Below are positions 17,442 through 18,458 of a stretch of DNA of 18,458 nt, in pieces. The DNA comes from an uncultured Oscillospiraceae bacterium (GTDB taxonomy: Bacteria > Bacillota > Clostridia > Oscillospirales > Oscillospiraceae). The notes beneath the pieces were generated by a model that ran no database searches, had not been told where the DNA came from, and saw only the letters and a list, made by a program, of their open reading frames with translations. Numbering within the stretch: position 1 is the stretch's first letter; every line of letters begins with the position of its first letter. The stretch lies in contig CAJUEG010000051.1 of assembly GCA_910584835.1 (NCBI GenBank), positions 1 through 18,458 of the forward strand. Reading direction: 5' to 3'. A program made the translations under genes and the position numbers.

Positions 17442-18458
17442 TCAGTACATCCCCATGTCCGGGTTGGGAGCCGGGGCCGGAGCGGGGGGCTCGGGCTTGT
17501 CGGCCACCAGGGACTCGGTGGTCAGCAGCACGGCGGCCACGGAGGCGGCGTTCTCCAGGGCGGAGCGGGTCACCTTGGTGGGGTCCACGATGCCGGCGGA
17601 GATCATGTCGCAGTACTCCTCCTTGTAGGCGTCGAAGCCGTAGCCGGTCTTGCCCGCGGACTTCACGCGCTCCAGCACCACGGAGCCGTCGATGCCGGCG
17701 TTGGCGGCGATCTGCTTCATGGGCTCGGCCAGGGCCTTGGCCACGATGTTGGCGCCGGTCTTCTCGTCGCCCTCCAGGGTGCCCACCAGGTTCTCCACGG
17801 CGGGGATGGCGTCCACGTAGGCGGCGCCGCCGCCGGCCACGATGCCCTCTTCCACAGCGGCGCGGGTGGCGTTCAGCGCGTCCTCGATGCGCAGCTTCTT
17901 CTCCTTCATCTCGGCCTCGGTGGCAGCGCCCACCCGGATGATGGCCACGCCGCCGGCCAGCTTGGCCAGCCGCTCCTGGAGCTTCTCCTTGTCGTAGTCG
18001 GAGGTGGTGGTCTCGATGGCCTTGCGGATCTGGCCCACCCGGGCGGAGATGGCGTCGGAGGAGCCCTCGCCGTCCACGATGATGGTGTTCTCCTTCTGGA
18101 CCTTCACCTGGCGGGCGCGGCCCAGCATATCCATGGTGGCCTCCTTGACCTCCATGCCCAGGTCGGAGGAGATGACCTGGCCGCCGGTGAGGATGGCGAT
18201 ATCCTCCAGCATCTCCTTGCGGCGGTCGCCGAAGCCGGGGGCCTTGATGCAGCACACGTTCAGGGTGCCGCGCAGCTTGTTCACCAGCAGGGTGGACAGG
18301 GCGTCGCCCTCCACGTCCTCGGCCACGATGAGCAGACGGCGGCCGGACTGGGCAACCTGCTCCAGGATGGGCAGCAGGTCCTGGATGGAGGAGATTTTCT
18401 TATCGGTGAGCAGGATGAGGGCGTCGTCCAGCACGGCCTCCATCTTCTCGGTGTCGGT
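17442..18458 (-). CDS. groEL: Chaperonin GroEL, C-terminal two-thirds (5' truncated by window)
   Basis: The last 338 residues of the 60-kDa chaperonin that forms the ATP-driven double-ring folding chamber with GroES. Visible regions: apical-domain GDALSTLLVNKLRGTLNVC and APGFGDRRKEMLEDIA, the helix LQERLAKLAGGVAIIRVGAAT, the hinge/ATP segment AAVEEGIVAGGGAAYVDAI, and GYGFDAYKEEYCDMISAGIVDP near the end. The reading frame runs exactly to the window edge. The C-terminal tail is PAPAPAPNPDMGMY rather than a long GGM repeat. Expected partner groES and a CIRCE site would lie to the right, outside the window. Confidence 0.98.
   Translation of the reverse strand, partial: TDTEKMEAVLDDALILLTDKKISSIQDLLPILEQVAQSGRRLLIVAEDVEGDALSTLLVNKLRGTLNVCCIKAPGFGDRRKEMLEDIAILTGGQVISSDLGMEVKEATMDMLGRARQVKVQKENTIIVDGEGSSDAISARVGQIRKAIETTTSDYDKEKLQERLAKLAGGVAIIRVGAATEAEMKEKKLRIEDALNATRAAVEEGIVAGGGAAYVDAIPAVENLVGTLEGDEKTGANIVAKALAEPMKQIAANAGIDGSVVLERVKSAGKTGYGFDAYKEEYCDMISAGIVDPTKVTRSALENAASVAAVLLTTESLVADKPEPPAPAPAPNPDMGMY

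Noticed and set aside
17098..17628. 176-codon plus-strand open frame spanning the repeats and the groEL end
   Set aside because: It crosses palindromes and the groEL terminator and reads antisense into groEL, so it is not a gene.

Overview
The window looks like a chromosomal segment of a GC-rich, spore-forming, low-oxygen Firmicute, most likely an Oscillospiraceae-type Clostridium relative (Flavonifractor, Oscillibacter or Lawsonibacter-like). The grounds are spoVAD-spoVAE, a CIRCE operator, a SAM-I riboswitch, consensus sigma-A promoters with AGGAGG ribosome sites, and clostridial-style conjugative element debris. This is an inference from gene families; no database was searched. The core genes are very GC-rich, so almost every one carries a long spurious open frame on its opposite strand.

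Layout, left to right. 1-2311 (+): the end of a RecD2-like helicase, a membrane-anchored XRE regulator, a lysA-family decarboxylase and a tRNA-Leu(UAG). 2326-2889 (-): hsp20 under a consensus promoter overlapped by CIRCE. 2890-5265: a low-GC mobile-element scar. It holds the first codons of a large serine recombinase, the tail of a TrbL/VirB6-like (CD1112-type) transfer protein, two intact cargo genes on the opposite strand (DUF3795 and a GNAT acetyltransferase) and a broken prgI. 5173-7026 (-): two tandem DegV/FakB fatty-acid-binding proteins; the distal one now ends inside the prgI relic. 7040-7781 (+): a divergent TetR regulator. 7782-8567: a second decayed patch with a frameshifted DUF4097-like gene and a truncated condensation-domain-like gene. 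8568-9998 (-): a polytopic O-antigen ligase/polymerase-like protein. 10056-10404: palindromes and a short echo of the metK 3' end. 10405-11807 (-): metK behind a SAM-I riboswitch. 11840-13319 (-): a MATE transporter. 13341-14751 (-): spoVAD-spoVAE. 14774-14937: an intergenic repeat. 15032-16442 (+): a multi-zinc-ribbon hypothetical protein and an acyl-ACP thioesterase. 16443-16645: a candidate small RNA. 16625-17085: divergent Cys-rich and ribbon-helix-helix micro-genes around a perfect 27-bp palindrome. 17086-17432: palindromic repeats and the groEL terminator. 17442-18458 (-): the 3' two-thirds of groEL.

Functional threads. Chaperones: hsp20 carries an HrcA site, and groEL, the classical HrcA target, is in the same window. 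Fatty acids: the DegV pair and the acyl-ACP thioesterase both handle acyl groups, though they are 8 kb apart. Methyl and amino-acid metabolism: metK with its riboswitch, and the lysA-like gene.

The least explained items are the candidate small RNA with two CCTCC motifs (about 16529-16645), the small divergent RHH/Cys-rich pair with its shared operator, and the way the decayed conjugative element rewrote the C-terminus of one DegV protein.
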